DNA of 10,846 nt from Betaproteobacteria bacterium SG8_40 (GTDB lineage: Bacteria > Pseudomonadota > Gammaproteobacteria > Burkholderiales > Eutrophovitaceae), in the NCBI GenBank assembly GCA_001304425.1, contig LJTS01000065.1, forward strand, positions 1-10,846. Direction: 5' to 3'. The notes below the pieces were generated by a model. The model did no database searches and was not told the DNA's origin. It worked only from the letters and a program-made list of their open reading frames with translations. Positions 1 through 7,960 of the stretch are shown piece after piece; the stretch's first letter is position 1, and every line of letters starts with the position of its first letter. A program made the position numbers and the translations under genes.

Positions 1-452
1 CCCTCCTTGAGCATCCCCAGTGTTGCGCAGGTTTCCAGCCCGAGAGACTTCACCGCGCTGATCATTTCCACCACCTTGGCGAGGTCGCGCTGCTTCGGTC
101 CCCGCCAGGCTGCGCCCATGCAGAAACGCGTGGCGCCGACTTCCTTCGCCGCCCTGGCTGCGGCAACCACCTCGTCAACGTTCATCAACGCCTCGTTATC
201 CACTCCGGTGTGATACCGGGAGGCCTGCGGGCAATAACCGCAGTCTTCGGGACAACCGCCGGTCTTTACCGAGAGCAGCGTCGATAACTGAACCGCGTTG
301 GGCTTGAAATTCGCGCGATGAATCTCCTGCGCCTTGTAAACAAGGTCGCTGAACGGCAGTTCAAGCAGGCCCATTACCGCGCCTGGCGTCCAATGAGTTC
401 CACCGGCATGCTCTTGCATGGATCGTTGCGGCTGTGTCGCGGCTGTGTTCAT
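1..452 (-). CDS. bioB: Biotin synthase, N-terminal part (runs off left edge)
   Basis: Radical-SAM enzyme that inserts sulfur into dethiobiotin in the last step of biotin synthesis, in the cytoplasm. About 150 residues are visible. The radical-SAM cluster motif is seen as CPEDCGYC, with cysteines at residues 67, 71 and 74 in the family form CxxxCxxC. Further cysteines at residues 111 (RFCMGAAWRGP) and 142 (ETCATLGML) match the positions known to bind the second, [2Fe-2S] cluster. The stretch NAVQLSTLLSVKTGGCPEDC is typical of BioB. The start chosen is the ATG at 452, preceded by a weak GGAA. A second in-frame ATG at 419 is possible, because the first 11 residues look unconserved. The gene diverges from comF across 153 bp. 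The C-terminal half lies outside the window. Identity is very secure. Confidence 0.97.
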   Translation of the reverse strand, partial: MNTAATQPQRSMQEHAGGTHWTPGAVMGLLELPFSDLVYKAQEIHRANFKPNAVQLSTLLSVKTGGCPEDCGYCPQASRYHTGVDNEALMNVDEVVAAARAAKEVGATRFCMGAAWRGPKQRDLAKVVEMISAVKSLGLETCATLGMLKE

Positions 453-605
453 TACAATGAGTTCCGTCGATAGGGGATAGCATGCGTATTATAGGTGCTG
501 ATAGCGGTGGCGATACGGTAGCCTCGCTGATCTGCAGGACAACACCTCCGGGCCCCGTACCGGCCCCGGTATTTTCTGCGCTCGCCGGTTGGCCCGCCGT
601 TCGGC
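453..605. promoter_or_regulatory. Divergent bioB/comF intergenic region with overlapping -10-like boxes
   Basis: This 153-bp region lies between the bioB and comF starts and should carry both promoters. On the minus strand a perfect TATAAT lies at 493-488, about 36 bp upstream of the bioB ATG, but the -35 position (GTATCG near 516-511, spacer 17) is poor. The same bases read on the plus strand give TATTAT at 487-492, a 5/6 match to a -10 that could serve comF, again without a good -35. No clear BirA-type inverted repeat (TTGTAAACC and its complement) was found. The half nearer comF is GC-rich and shows nothing recognisable. Confidence 0.4.
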
Positions 606-1271
606 ATGCTTAGCTCGGGCGCCTGCTTGCTGTGCGGTGCCTCGTCCGGCGAATCCGGACTCTGTCAGGGCTGCTTTGACTCGCTGCCCTTCGCCATCGG
701 TGAGCGCTGCCCTGTCTGCGCCGTATCGACGCCCGGCGCCACGCAGTGCGGACGCTGCCTGAAGCATCCTCCGGCGTATGACCGGGTCGTGGTTGCACTC
801 GACTATGTGTCCCCGGTGGATTTCCTGATCGCGGACCTGAAGTATTCGCGCAAGCTCGCGGCGGCCCGCGCACTGGCATATCCGCTCGCGAGACGCCTCG
901 AACAGGAACCGTATCCGGATATCGTACTGCCGATGCCAATCGCCGTATCCCGGCTGCGCGAGCGTGGCTTCAACCAGGCTTCCGAAATCGCCCGCCATGC
1001 TTGTTCCGGCTTCGGTATTCGTATCTGCGAGCGGATCGTGCGCCGCAGCGTCGCGAGGCAGTCACAGACTGCCTTGCCCTGGCGTGATCGCGCCAGAAAC
1101 GTGCGGGGTGCATTCGACTGCGAGTCTGACCTCGACGGAAAAACGATTGCCGTGGTCGATGACGTGATTACGACAGGCGCTACGCTAAACGAACTGGCAA
1201 GGACGCTGAAAAGTGCCGGTGCCGACAAGGTCATCGGCTGGATTGCGGCGAGAACGCCTGCTCAGCGCTGA
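606..1271 (+). CDS. comF: ComF family phosphoribosyltransferase-like protein
   Basis: This is a 221-residue cytoplasmic protein of the ComF/GntX family, whose members are linked to DNA uptake and competence; the exact biochemical role is not settled. The N-terminus has four CxxC pairs (residues 7/10, 20/23, 35/38, 48/51), a double zinc-ribbon. A type I phosphoribosyltransferase-like domain follows, with the conserved RERGFNQ (118-124), RNVRGAF (164-170) and the PRPP-binding loop VVDDVITTGAT (183-193). The length is usual for the family. The ATG at 606 is the only plausible start: the frame is open upstream only to a TGA at 528-530 and holds no other start codon. No clear Shine-Dalgarno is seen. 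It lies divergent to bioB, a common placement in gammaproteobacteria, and its stop is 6 bp from the stop of convergent mshN, leaving no room for a separate terminator. Confidence 0.93.
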   Translation: MLSSGACLLCGASSGESGLCQGCFDSLPFAIGERCPVCAVSTPGATQCGRCLKHPPAYDRVVVALDYVSPVDFLIADLKYSRKLAAARALAYPLARRLEQEPYPDIVLPMPIAVSRLRERGFNQASEIARHACSGFGIRICERIVRRSVARQSQTALPWRDRARNVRGAFDCESDLDGKTIAVVDDVITTGATLNELARTLKSAGADKVIGWIAARTPAQR

Positions 1272-1277
1272 CAACAG

Positions 1278-2573
1278 TTAGTTGACGGCCCTGCCCAGTT
1301 GCGCGCGCTGTTGGTCGACAAATGCCTGCAGACCGGGTTCAAGCGTGCCGATAGCGGTCGCTTCGTCGAATGCCTGCAACGCCTCGCCTTCATTGCCGAG
1401 TGCGCGCAGGCTGATACCCAGGCCCATAAGCCAGATGGCATTGCGCGGCATGAAGGCAAGCGCATTTCGATACTGAACGGCGGCTTCCTCGTGCTGCCCC
1501 GCCCTCTGCAGAACCGCTGCCAAAAACGACAAATACACCGCATCGGTTCCGGCATAGGTTCGGGTGTCCTCGAGCGTTCGCATCGCCATTTCCAGATCGC
1601 CGCGCGCAACCTGCAAGCGCGCCAATATCATCGCCTGCTTCGGTTGCCGCGGATTGGCGCTCAACGATTCGGCCAATACCGCCTCTGCGTCCTCCATGCG
1701 GCCCGCATCGATCAGAATGCCCACCAGCGCTTGCTGCGCCGCGTCGTGTGACCGGTCTTCACTGATCGCAGCCCGAAACTGCGTTTCGGCGTCGGCCATA
1801 CGCCCGCGGCGAAGACTGGCTACACCGAGCCGAAACAAATTTTCAGCGCGCTCGAATGAAGTCAGCTGGCGCGCCTGTTTCTCGATCGGGCCGCCAGGGA
1901 CATCTGCGGGAATGACAACCTGCTCCAGATCATCGTCCGCCGGCCCGTCAACGGCGACGGTTCCTTCCACCGCGCCCGCTTTCGAGACCGGCGTCTCCTG
2001 CCGGACCGGTGTTGCCCCGGCAGCCGCCTTGCTTTGCGTATCGCCCCGTTCACTGCGCTCACTCGCCGCCGCGACAATCACCCCGGGTTGCCGCTCAGGC
2101 TGCTGCCCGGATGCGGGTACACGGCTGTTCGCTCCGGCGGCCGCTGGCGCTGTCGCGCCACCATTTGCGACGGCGGCCGTCCCGGCCGTCGCGCGGCGCG
2201 CCTGGGGCACGATCGACAGTTCTTCTGATAACTGGAACACCGGCATCATCAGCGCTGCCTCGACCTGCGCCTGCACCGACTCGCTCAAATCCGGCGTTTC
2301 AAGGGATGCCTGCGCGAGTGTTCCTGCAGGCTGCAAAGGTGAAATATCGGGAGGGGACGATTTCAGTTTCGCGATGAGCGACGGATTGCCGGTCAACGCA
2401 AAAGCAATGGCGCCGATGACGATGACCAACCCGAGTATCAGAACCGCCGGCCCACGGTAACTTCGCGCTTGTGCGGCGGTAACCGCGCGCACTTGCCCGG
2501 GAAGCGGAACATCCGCCGGCGGCGACGCGCGACGCGCCTCGAGATCCTGCAGCACCCGGTTGATGAGACTCAT
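1278..2573 (-). CDS. mshN: MSHA biogenesis protein MshN, TPR protein
   Basis: This 431-residue, single-pass inner-membrane protein starts with MSLINRVLQDLEARR, the characteristic N-terminus of MshN. A transmembrane segment covers about residues 42-60. A long Ala/Pro/Thr-rich, low-complexity linker (about 61-235) follows, then a C-terminal run of about five tetratricopeptide repeats (about 240-431; for example NLFRLGVASLRRGRMADAE and AVLQRAGQHEEAAVQYRNAL). MshN is a required but poorly characterised part of MSHA pilus assembly; the TPR region presumably binds a partner in the periplasm (inference from topology). The start ATG at 2573 overlaps the mshM stop in an ATGA, and no separate Shine-Dalgarno is seen, so translation is probably coupled. 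It is the last gene of the operon, and no mshE or mshG follows it. Confidence 0.9.
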   Translation of the reverse strand: MSLINRVLQDLEARRASPPADVPLPGQVRAVTAAQARSYRGPAVLILGLVIVIGAIAFALTGNPSLIAKLKSSPPDISPLQPAGTLAQASLETPDLSESVQAQVEAALMMPVFQLSEELSIVPQARRATAGTAAVANGGATAPAAAGANSRVPASGQQPERQPGVIVAAASERSERGDTQSKAAAGATPVRQETPVSKAGAVEGTVAVDGPADDDLEQVVIPADVPGGPIEKQARQLTSFERAENLFRLGVASLRRGRMADAETQFRAAISEDRSHDAAQQALVGILIDAGRMEDAEAVLAESLSANPRQPKQAMILARLQVARGDLEMAMRTLEDTRTYAGTDAVYLSFLAAVLQRAGQHEEAAVQYRNALAFMPRNAIWLMGLGISLRALGNEGEALQAFDEATAIGTLEPGLQAFVDQQRAQLGRAVN

Positions 2574-3463
2574 ACGACGAACAACCAGACCGCGACACCA
2601 AACACTGCGGCCGCAGCCAGCGCCAGAGCTGGCCGAAACGATCGCACCCGGTGAACCGCCGCCGGCGTGTCCTGCGCCGCGCGCACCACATGTTTGCGTG
2701 ATACCTGCGGCGCGCCCTCGCCATACGCCGCAAGAAGCGCCTTGTGCGCGATGACATTGACCAGTCTCGGCACGCCTCCGGCATGCTTGTAGAGTGCGGC
2801 AATGGACCCTGGAGCGAACAACCGGTCTCCGGCATATCCTGCCACTTTCAGGCGATGCGAAACATACTGCTCGGTTTCATCCCTCGACAGGCCGCCGAGT
2901 TGATAATGAAAAGTGATGCGCTGATTGAGTTGGCGAATCGGGGCCTCGGCGAGTGTTTGATCCAGCTCCGGCTGGCCGAACAGCACCACCTGGACGAGTT
3001 TGCGCTTTTCGGTCTCCAGATTCGAAAGCAGGCGCAGGGCCTCGAGCGTCTCGATCGGCATCGCCTGCGCTTCATCGAGAATCACGATGACCTTCCTGCC
3101 CTTTCGTGCGAAACCGAGCAAGGCATGATTGACCGCCTTGATGAGCGCGTGCCGGTCGGCTTCACGATCGACAGGCGTACCCAGTTCCTCCGCGAGAGCG
3201 AGCAGCAACCCGCGAAAATCGAGCATTGGATTGGGAATGTACGCTGCGACGTAATCGTCGCCCAGAGTCGAGAGAAATCGACGACAGAGCAGGGTCTTGC
3301 CCATGCCGACATCGCCCGTTATCTTGATAAAGCCCTCGCCGGATGTGCTCGCCACGAGCAACACGTTGAGTGCTTCCTGATGGGATGAAGCCGAGAATGT
3401 GAACGCGGTGTCGGGGGTCAAACCGAATGGCGGTTCCCGCAAGCCAAAATGCCCTCGGTACAT
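2570..3463 (-). CDS. mshM: MSHA biogenesis protein MshM, ExeA/GspA-like AAA ATPase
   Basis: This 297-residue protein opens with MYRGHFGLREPPFGLTPDT, the classic start of the ExeA/GspA/MshM ATPases. Walker A is GDVGMGKT (residues 50-57), Walker B is VIVILDEAQ (125-133), and a sensor-like LFGQPEL follows at 161-167. A hydrophobic segment at the extreme C-terminus (about 275-297) should anchor it in the inner membrane with the ATPase in the cytoplasm. Relatives such as ExeA help the secretin assemble through the cell wall, which fits its place right after the secretin gene. It lacks the extra periplasmic peptidoglycan-binding domain of ExeA, as is usual for MshM. The start ATG at 3463 is fixed by an in-frame TAG a few bases upstream; a GGGG abuts the ATG, so ribosome binding is unusual. 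It overlaps mshN by 4 bp. Confidence 0.93.
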   Translation of the reverse strand: MYRGHFGLREPPFGLTPDTAFTFSASSHQEALNVLLVASTSGEGFIKITGDVGMGKTLLCRRFLSTLGDDYVAAYIPNPMLDFRGLLLALAEELGTPVDREADRHALIKAVNHALLGFARKGRKVIVILDEAQAMPIETLEALRLLSNLETEKRKLVQVVLFGQPELDQTLAEAPIRQLNQRITFHYQLGGLSRDETEQYVSHRLKVAGYAGDRLFAPGSIAALYKHAGGVPRLVNVIAHKALLAAYGEGAPQVSRKHVVRAAQDTPAAVHRVRSFRPALALAAAAVFGVAVWLFVV

Positions 3464-3488
3464 CCCCTAGTTTCCCGCCATGCTCAAT

Positions 3489-3503
3489 CCCGCGCGGCGC
3501 GGG
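3489..3503 (-). other. GC stem-loop between mshL and mshM
   Basis: CCCGCG (3489-3494) and CGCGGG (3498-3503) form a perfect 6-bp stem with a 3-nt loop, starting 3 bases past the mshL stop codon. No T-tract follows on the minus strand, so it is not a canonical intrinsic terminator. It lies in the only non-overlapping junction of the pilus operon, so a role in mRNA processing or in lowering mshM/mshN expression is possible (inference). Confidence 0.4.
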
Positions 3504-3506
3504 TCG

Positions 3507-5324
3507 TCATCGCGCATCGGCCGGCTCTGCTGAAGACGCGCGGTCTCGCGGGAACTGGTTTATCCGCTCACGCGTATCCTGAAGGTCCTCCATCCAGTCG
3601 GCCGAACTCTTGATGATCGTTGGCTTGACCAGAATCACCAGTTCACTCTTGTCGGACAAGCCCTGCGAATTTCCAAACGCGCTGCCAACCACTGGCACAT
3701 CACCAAGTCCTGGCACCTGGCGGCGGTTACGCGCTTCCAATTGTTTCATCAACCCGCCAATGGCGACAATCTGGCCATTGGTGACGCGGACGATCGTGTC
3801 CGATTCGCTGATTTCGCTCGACGCCAGAGGCAATCTGAACTGACCCGCGCTGCCAAGATCGAGATCCTTGGTCACTTCGGTCACGCGGCTCACAGACGGA
3901 TGGATATGCAGCGTAATGATGTCGTTATCGTCGATCTGCGGCGTCACGTCGAGCGCGACGCCGGAAAAGAACGGCTGGGTGGTGATCGTCGGCGACTGCG
4001 TGCTGGTCGCCCCGGTAAACGTGATATTCGACGTGACGTTGGTCACGAAAAACTCGTCCGTGCCGACCTTGAGCACAGCCTTCTGGTTGTTCAGCGTCGC
4101 AATGCGCGGACTCGATAGCACCGACAAGTCGCCCTGCGTCTCGAGAAACGAGATCAGCGCGGCAAAGTTGCTGGTCTGGAAGGCCAGTCCCAACAGGGTA
4201 CCGGGAGTTCCCGCGCCAGCCTCTATGAATCCCGAAACCGCGCCCGGCAATGAATCGAGATTCGAATTTGGTTTGATAGTCCCGTCGTCGTTACGCGCCG
4301 TGAATCCGCTCAAGGTACCCGTGGGCGAGAGCGAGGAACCCGGGGACACTATTCCACCGGCAAACCTGCTGTTGCTGCCGCTATCGAATGCGGCCCAGTT
4401 CACCCCGGTCTGCGAACCGTCTCTGAGGCGCACGTCGATGATTTTCGCTTCGAGCATCACCTGACGCTCCACGACCACCGACATGGTTTCGAGCAACTTG
4501 GCCACGTCGCGCAACTCCGACGGAAACGCCCGCACGACGATTACGCCGGCCTGCGGACTGACGACGACGTTTCGCCCGCCTTCGGAACCGATCATCACCC
4601 TCACTGCGGTCGCGATCTCGCTCCATAGGTCATTGTCGGAGGATGTTTTCACCCGGCTGCTTTCCAGTGCCCTGCTGGTGGATGTGCCGGACACCGCTGG
4701 TACCGTGGTGGCGCCCTGTGTTCCGGGCGTTGCTGTGTCGGAAATCGCACCGGAACTGATCCGTACCTCGGTTTCACCCTTGCGTTTCGAAACCAGGTAG
4801 TTCACCTGGAAGACGCGGGTTTGCAGCCCGATAGGCTTGATCATGATCCGCGTTCCCTTGATTCCGTATTCGTATCCGTAGACCTCGCGGATCGTTTCCA
4901 GCGCTTCGACTACCGTGACATCCTTAAGGTCAATCGAAATCGGATCCTTCACCTCGGGGTGAACCACCATGCTGTAGCGGGTGCCGTCAGCGATCGCCAG
5001 GAACACCTGATTCGCGGGCGCCTTGCTGACCTGCAAATCGAAACGGGGCTCGATGGGCCGCCCATCGACTTGCGGCATTTCAACACTGATAGGCGGCAAC
5101 AGCGCATCGCTGACCGCCGACGCTTCCGGTACCGCGGCAGTCGCCCTTACAGCCTCGTCCATTTCCGATTTCGCCGTTTCAAACTCAAGTGGCGGCGGCT
5201 GAATCGATGCGCACGAGCTGATCGCGGCCACCAGCAGCAGCGAAAGCAACCGCCCGGCGACATGCCAGGGCGTCGACACGACTGCCCTGGAATGGTCAGG
5301 TGATTTTCTTCTCGACTGCCTCAT
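3507..5324 (-). CDS. mshL: MSHA secretin MshL (outer-membrane pilus pore, lipoprotein)
   Basis: This 605-residue secretin of the PilQ/GspD superfamily forms the outer-membrane ring through which the pilus passes. The N-terminus has a basic stretch, a hydrophobic segment (about 25-37) and a lipobox ISSC with the acylated Cys at 38, so it is a predicted lipoprotein. An STN/secretin-N region (about 94-165: FDLQVSKAPANQVFLAIADG) leads into the VFQVNYLVSKRKGE motif. A Ser/Thr-rich loop (about 189-230) comes next, then the secretin core (about 285-580) with VLSSPRIATLNNQKAVLKVG (402-421), VALDVTPQIDDNDIITLHI and IVAIGGLMK. The ATG at 5324 has AAGAAGGG upstream at good spacing and overlaps the mshK stop as ATGA, so it is preferred over a GTG at 5279. 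The downstream gap of 43 bp is the only break in the operon. Confidence 0.95.
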   Translation of the reverse strand: MRQSRRKSPDHSRAVVSTPWHVAGRLLSLLLVAAISSCASIQPPPLEFETAKSEMDEAVRATAAVPEASAVSDALLPPISVEMPQVDGRPIEPRFDLQVSKAPANQVFLAIADGTRYSMVVHPEVKDPISIDLKDVTVVEALETIREVYGYEYGIKGTRIMIKPIGLQTRVFQVNYLVSKRKGETEVRISSGAISDTATPGTQGATTVPAVSGTSTSRALESSRVKTSSDNDLWSEIATAVRVMIGSEGGRNVVVSPQAGVIVVRAFPSELRDVAKLLETMSVVVERQVMLEAKIIDVRLRDGSQTGVNWAAFDSGSNSRFAGGIVSPGSSLSPTGTLSGFTARNDDGTIKPNSNLDSLPGAVSGFIEAGAGTPGTLLGLAFQTSNFAALISFLETQGDLSVLSSPRIATLNNQKAVLKVGTDEFFVTNVTSNITFTGATSTQSPTITTQPFFSGVALDVTPQIDDNDIITLHIHPSVSRVTEVTKDLDLGSAGQFRLPLASSEISESDTIVRVTNGQIVAIGGLMKQLEARNRRQVPGLGDVPVVGSAFGNSQGLSDKSELVILVKPTIIKSSADWMEDLQDTRERINQFPRDRASSAEPADAR

Positions 5325-5698
5325 TCGTGGCCCTTCTTCCGTTCAGACAATGTCGCCGTTACCTCGACCTTGCTCACTTCGGGATAGAGTCGCAGAGTGC
5401 GCGTTTCCTTCGAACCCTTCATTACGACTTCGCCTTCGCGTATATCCACCAGACGAAAGCCGGATACTGTATCGCCGAGCGACATGACGCGACCGCTGAT
5501 GACGGCGGTCTTTCGCTCCGGCGAGATCAATACGGTTTGCAATACCAGGCCGCCGCGTGAGTGACTCTTCGCAGCTGCCGGCTTCGACGAGGCCTCCAGG
5601 GGCGGGCGTGTCGGATCGCGCAACTGCTGTGCAACGGCCATGACAGGCACAGACGCAATTAACAGACCAGAAATGAGAGCAATGACTGGCCTCATCAC
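5321..5698 (-). CDS. mshK: MSHA biogenesis protein MshK, small periplasmic protein
   Basis: This 125-residue protein has a cleavable signal peptide (hydrophobic 5-19, likely cleavage after AVA at about residue 23). The DPTRPP motif (28-33), shared by MshK and related GspC/PilP-type proteins, comes next, followed by a small beta-rich domain (VLQTVLISPERKTAVISGR, then GFRLVDIREGEVVMK). By analogy to PilP and GspC it probably links the inner-membrane complex MshI/PilN-like/MshJ to the secretin MshL; this is inference from family and position. Two adjacent start codons exist: GTG at 5698, overlapping the mshJ stop by 4 bp, and ATG at 5695, directly next. Either fits, and they differ by one residue. 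The 3' end overlaps mshL by 4 bp. Proteins of this family are short and diverge strongly, so the name rests on motif and synteny together. Confidence 0.88.
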   Translation of the reverse strand: MMRPVIALISGLLIASVPVMAVAQQLRDPTRPPLEASSKPAAAKSHSRGGLVLQTVLISPERKTAVISGRVMSLGDTVSGFRLVDIREGEVVMKGSKETRTLRLYPEVSKVEVTATLSERKKGHE

Positions 5699-6351
5699 AC
5701 CACCAGCCAGTCCCTGTCCAGAGACAACGTGAACACGGTGACCGTGATACGCACCGCCGGATACTGTCGTGCATCCATTTTCGCCTCGGACCAGAACATT
5801 TGCCAGGGCAGCGCCTCCAGACGATCGAGATAACCCAGCATGTCGAGGTAACGGCCCTGCAACGTGACCTCCATGCCGTGTTTGTAGACGTTGGCCTTGC
5901 CGGCCTCCCGTTTGTCGTCTTTTCGCTCGATGAGATCCGACACGGGCAAGGTCTTGAGACTTACCAGCTTCACCCGCGTGTCACGGGTAAGCATCTTCTC
6001 CAGTATCTGCGCCATCTGCTGCGGCGGCACGAGGCCACGGTTGATTGCCTGCATCTGCTCTTCCAGGCTGCGCACCTGCTCGGAGAGCCTCGCGATGCGC
6101 GCTCGGGCCTGCTCATCCGGATCCCGCGATAGCTGGATGGTCACCGATTGCCCTTGCGCTCGTGACATCGCGGTCGCAGCACTCACTTCGCTCAGTTGCG
6201 CGGCAAGTACGCGCTGCCGGGCAAGCGACGAATCGAAACCCGAATAACCCAAAATAAGGATGACGGCCAGCCCCCCCGCCAGCAACACTCCGCGCTCGCG
6301 TCTGGTGAGGAGTCCGAACCGTTTCTCCATCCGGCGCCACCACTGTTTCAT
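5695..6351 (-). CDS. mshJ: MSHA biogenesis protein MshJ, PilO/GspM-like
   Basis: This 218-residue bitopic inner-membrane protein has a short basic cytoplasmic tail (MKQWWRRMEKRFGLLTRRER), one transmembrane segment (about 21-37) and a periplasmic coiled-coil-rich stretch (about 60-103, including ARIARLSEQVRSLEEQMQAI). LVPPQQM follows, the hallmark seen in GspM/MshJ proteins. A ferredoxin-like C-terminal domain ends in beta strands (MEVTLQGRYLDMLGYLDRLE, then VRITVTVFTLSLD). It is expected to pair with the PilN-like protein encoded just upstream to form the alignment platform. The ATG at 6351 overlaps the previous stop in an ATGA, and GGGGA lies about 7 nt upstream as a modest ribosome-binding site. 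Confidence 0.9.
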   Translation of the reverse strand: MKQWWRRMEKRFGLLTRRERGVLLAGGLAVILILGYSGFDSSLARQRVLAAQLSEVSAATAMSRAQGQSVTIQLSRDPDEQARARIARLSEQVRSLEEQMQAINRGLVPPQQMAQILEKMLTRDTRVKLVSLKTLPVSDLIERKDDKREAGKANVYKHGMEVTLQGRYLDMLGYLDRLEALPWQMFWSEAKMDARQYPAVRITVTVFTLSLDRDWLVV

Positions 6352-6995
6352 GGGGTGTCCCCGGCATCGAATGCCCTTGCCAGCGGCAGCGTTGACAATC
6401 GAAATTCGATGTATGCGGCATCCGCACCCGCCGGGTTGCTCTTTGAATCCGGCCGGCGCATTTCCAGTTCGGCAAATGCATGCCCCTGCATGACTTCTTC
6501 GCGATTGAGCCGCTGCAGGTAGCTTGGCACCAGTTCCGGACGAATCGCACGTCCTTCGAGCACAACGTGCTGACCGGCGCCGGACACTTTCAGCCCGGTC
6601 AGCCAGAGTCCCGAAAACGACTGACGCGCAAAAGCGGAAAGATGTTGCGAAAACCCGGTGGTATCGCCGATGACCCCGCCCTGCAATGTTGACATGACCT
6701 CTTTGCGGCTGGAGACCTCGGCCTCGAGCTGGGCCACTTCTGCAGCCAGCCGGGTATCCGATTTGCGACTGGCCAGCTGCCCCGACAGACGGTTCATTTC
6801 CGACAGGGCGGCATCACGCTCCGCCGACGCCCGCGCCAGTTCGCTCTCGAGGTTGCTGGTTCGCATCGACATCACCAGCATCACTACGATCACCAAACCG
6901 GCGGCAAGACTCCATGCAGCGGTCGCGCCTGAAAGCGACAGCAGGTCGCGTTTGTGCTCGAACGCCGGATTGTAGAGATTGATTTGCTGGCTCAC
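6348..6995 (-). CDS. PilN-like MSHA inner-membrane protein (often labelled MshI2 or PilN)
   Basis: This 215-residue protein begins MSQQINLYNPAF; the INLYNP motif near the N-terminus is the PilN signature that docks into the groove of the PilM-like partner, here MshI. A transmembrane segment covers about 26-44. A coiled coil (about 46-100: NLESELARASAERDAALSEM) follows, and a C-terminal periplasmic domain (FSGLWLTGLKVSGAGQHVVL, then LRLSTLPLA-type strands) resembles PilN/GspL. The GTG start at 6995 overlaps the mshI stop as GTGA and has a strong GGAGG 7 nt upstream, so this start is secure. It sits between mshI and mshJ exactly as pilN sits between pilM and pilO. No gene symbol is given because naming of this gene varies between genomes. 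Confidence 0.88.
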   Translation of the reverse strand: MSQQINLYNPAFEHKRDLLSLSGATAAWSLAAGLVIVVMLVMSMRTSNLESELARASAERDAALSEMNRLSGQLASRKSDTRLAAEVAQLEAEVSSRKEVMSTLQGGVIGDTTGFSQHLSAFARQSFSGLWLTGLKVSGAGQHVVLEGRAIRPELVPSYLQRLNREEVMQGHAFAELEMRRPDSKSNPAGADAAYIEFRLSTLPLARAFDAGDTP

Positions 6996-7942
6996 GCGCC
7001 GCCCTCCGTTCGAAGTGCGGCACCAAGCACCATAAACCGCTCGGCTTGCATTGTTCGCGACGTCAACTCGGGAACACGGGAAATATCAATCGCGTCCTGC
7101 AGCCGCGCCTCTTCAACCGGAACGTACAGATTTTCAGCGAGATAAGCCTCCAACCCGGAATCTTCCGGCAACGGGGCAAGGACCAGCCTGCTCAGGGTGA
7201 GGAAACTGAATTGCCGGTCAAAGTGGTCGAGCGATCGCTGCACTTCGAGTACCAGGCGATCGAGCAACTGCTTTCGCAAATCGCCTTCGGCGTGCCCCAG
7301 TTGCGCCAGCCCGATATCGATGCCACGCGCCAGGTACAGCTCACCTGCGGCGGTGAAAGTCAGCAGCCCCCTGTCGGCAGACAGACTGAGCAGCGCCAGT
7401 GCCCGCCCCGGCGTTTCATACATGGCCGCCATGTTGCGCTGAGCCATTTCCGGAATGTCGATCACCCTGAGCGAAAGCCTGGCATCGGAAAACGATTCCA
7501 TGCGCTCGGCAATCAGTTCGTTGCGCGCCGCCACGGCGTAAACCGACCGGGTTCGCGTCGGCGAGCCGGGATCGCCCGGCACGGAAAAGACATCGACGGT
7601 CGCCGTGTCGGCAGGATAGTCGAGCACGTCGTTCAACCGCCAGCGCACCGCGTCTCGCAGCTCTTCATCCGGCACCTCGGGCGCATCCATCACCTGGAGT
7701 TGATAATCGCCTTCGGGAATCAGCGTCACGCACTCGGCACGGTCGAGGCGATGCTTGCGCCGCAACCGGCTGAGTGCATCCGCCTCCGAGTCGTCAATGG
7801 GCTCGGACCCGCAGAATTCGAGAACCGGCAGCGCATCGTTCGTGCGGAGAATCCTGGCAACGTCGATGCGGCCGCCTCGAAAGCACACGGCAACAGTGCC
7901 CATTCCGGAAGTCCGCTTGTGCAGAGAGAACAAACTTTTCAC
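6992..7942 (-). CDS. mshI: MSHA biogenesis protein MshI, PilM-like
   Basis: This 316-residue cytoplasmic protein is related to the actin-fold PilM/GspL proteins. The N-terminal strands (GTVAVCFRGGRIDVARIL), the central RVIDIPEMAQRNMAAM and LLSLSADRGLLTFTAAGELYLARGI, and the C-terminal LVLEVQRSLDHFDRQFS fit the MshI pattern. The canonical PilM DIGSS-type phosphate loop is not visible, so ATP binding is doubtful. It should bind the INLYNP tail of the PilN-like protein encoded next. The first possible start is GTG at 7942, just after an in-frame TGA at 7951-7949. An internal ATG at 7903 (MGTVAVCF) is an alternative, but the N-terminal KSLFSLHKR resembles the usual MshI start. No strong Shine-Dalgarno is seen. 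It is the first gene of the tightly overlapping operon. Confidence 0.88.
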   Translation of the reverse strand: MKSLFSLHKRTSGMGTVAVCFRGGRIDVARILRTNDALPVLEFCGSEPIDDSEADALSRLRRKHRLDRAECVTLIPEGDYQLQVMDAPEVPDEELRDAVRWRLNDVLDYPADTATVDVFSVPGDPGSPTRTRSVYAVAARNELIAERMESFSDARLSLRVIDIPEMAQRNMAAMYETPGRALALLSLSADRGLLTFTAAGELYLARGIDIGLAQLGHAEGDLRKQLLDRLVLEVQRSLDHFDRQFSFLTLSRLVLAPLPEDSGLEAYLAENLYVPVEEARLQDAIDISRVPELTSRTMQAERFMVLGAALRTEGGA

Positions 7943-7960
7943 AACTTGTCAAATGACACG

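Noticed and set aside
331..350. Near-palindrome CCTTGTTTACAAGG inside bioB, resembling half of a BirA operator
   Set aside because: It lies within coding sequence (LVYKAQ) about 110 bp inside the gene, lacks the long spacer of BirA sites, and is explained by codons.
489..998. 169-residue minus-strand open frame across the bioB-comF gap and comF
   Set aside because: It lies antisense to the well-supported comF zinc-ribbon and PRPP domains and has no motif of its own.
1272..1277. Possible bidirectional terminator between comF and mshN
   Set aside because: Only 6 bp separate the two stops, and no GC hairpin with a T-tract is visible around them.
1564..2460. 298-residue plus-strand open frame opposite mshN
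   Set aside because: The Ser/Ala/Arg composition is the complement of the Ala/Pro linker and TPR codons of mshN; no domain is seen.
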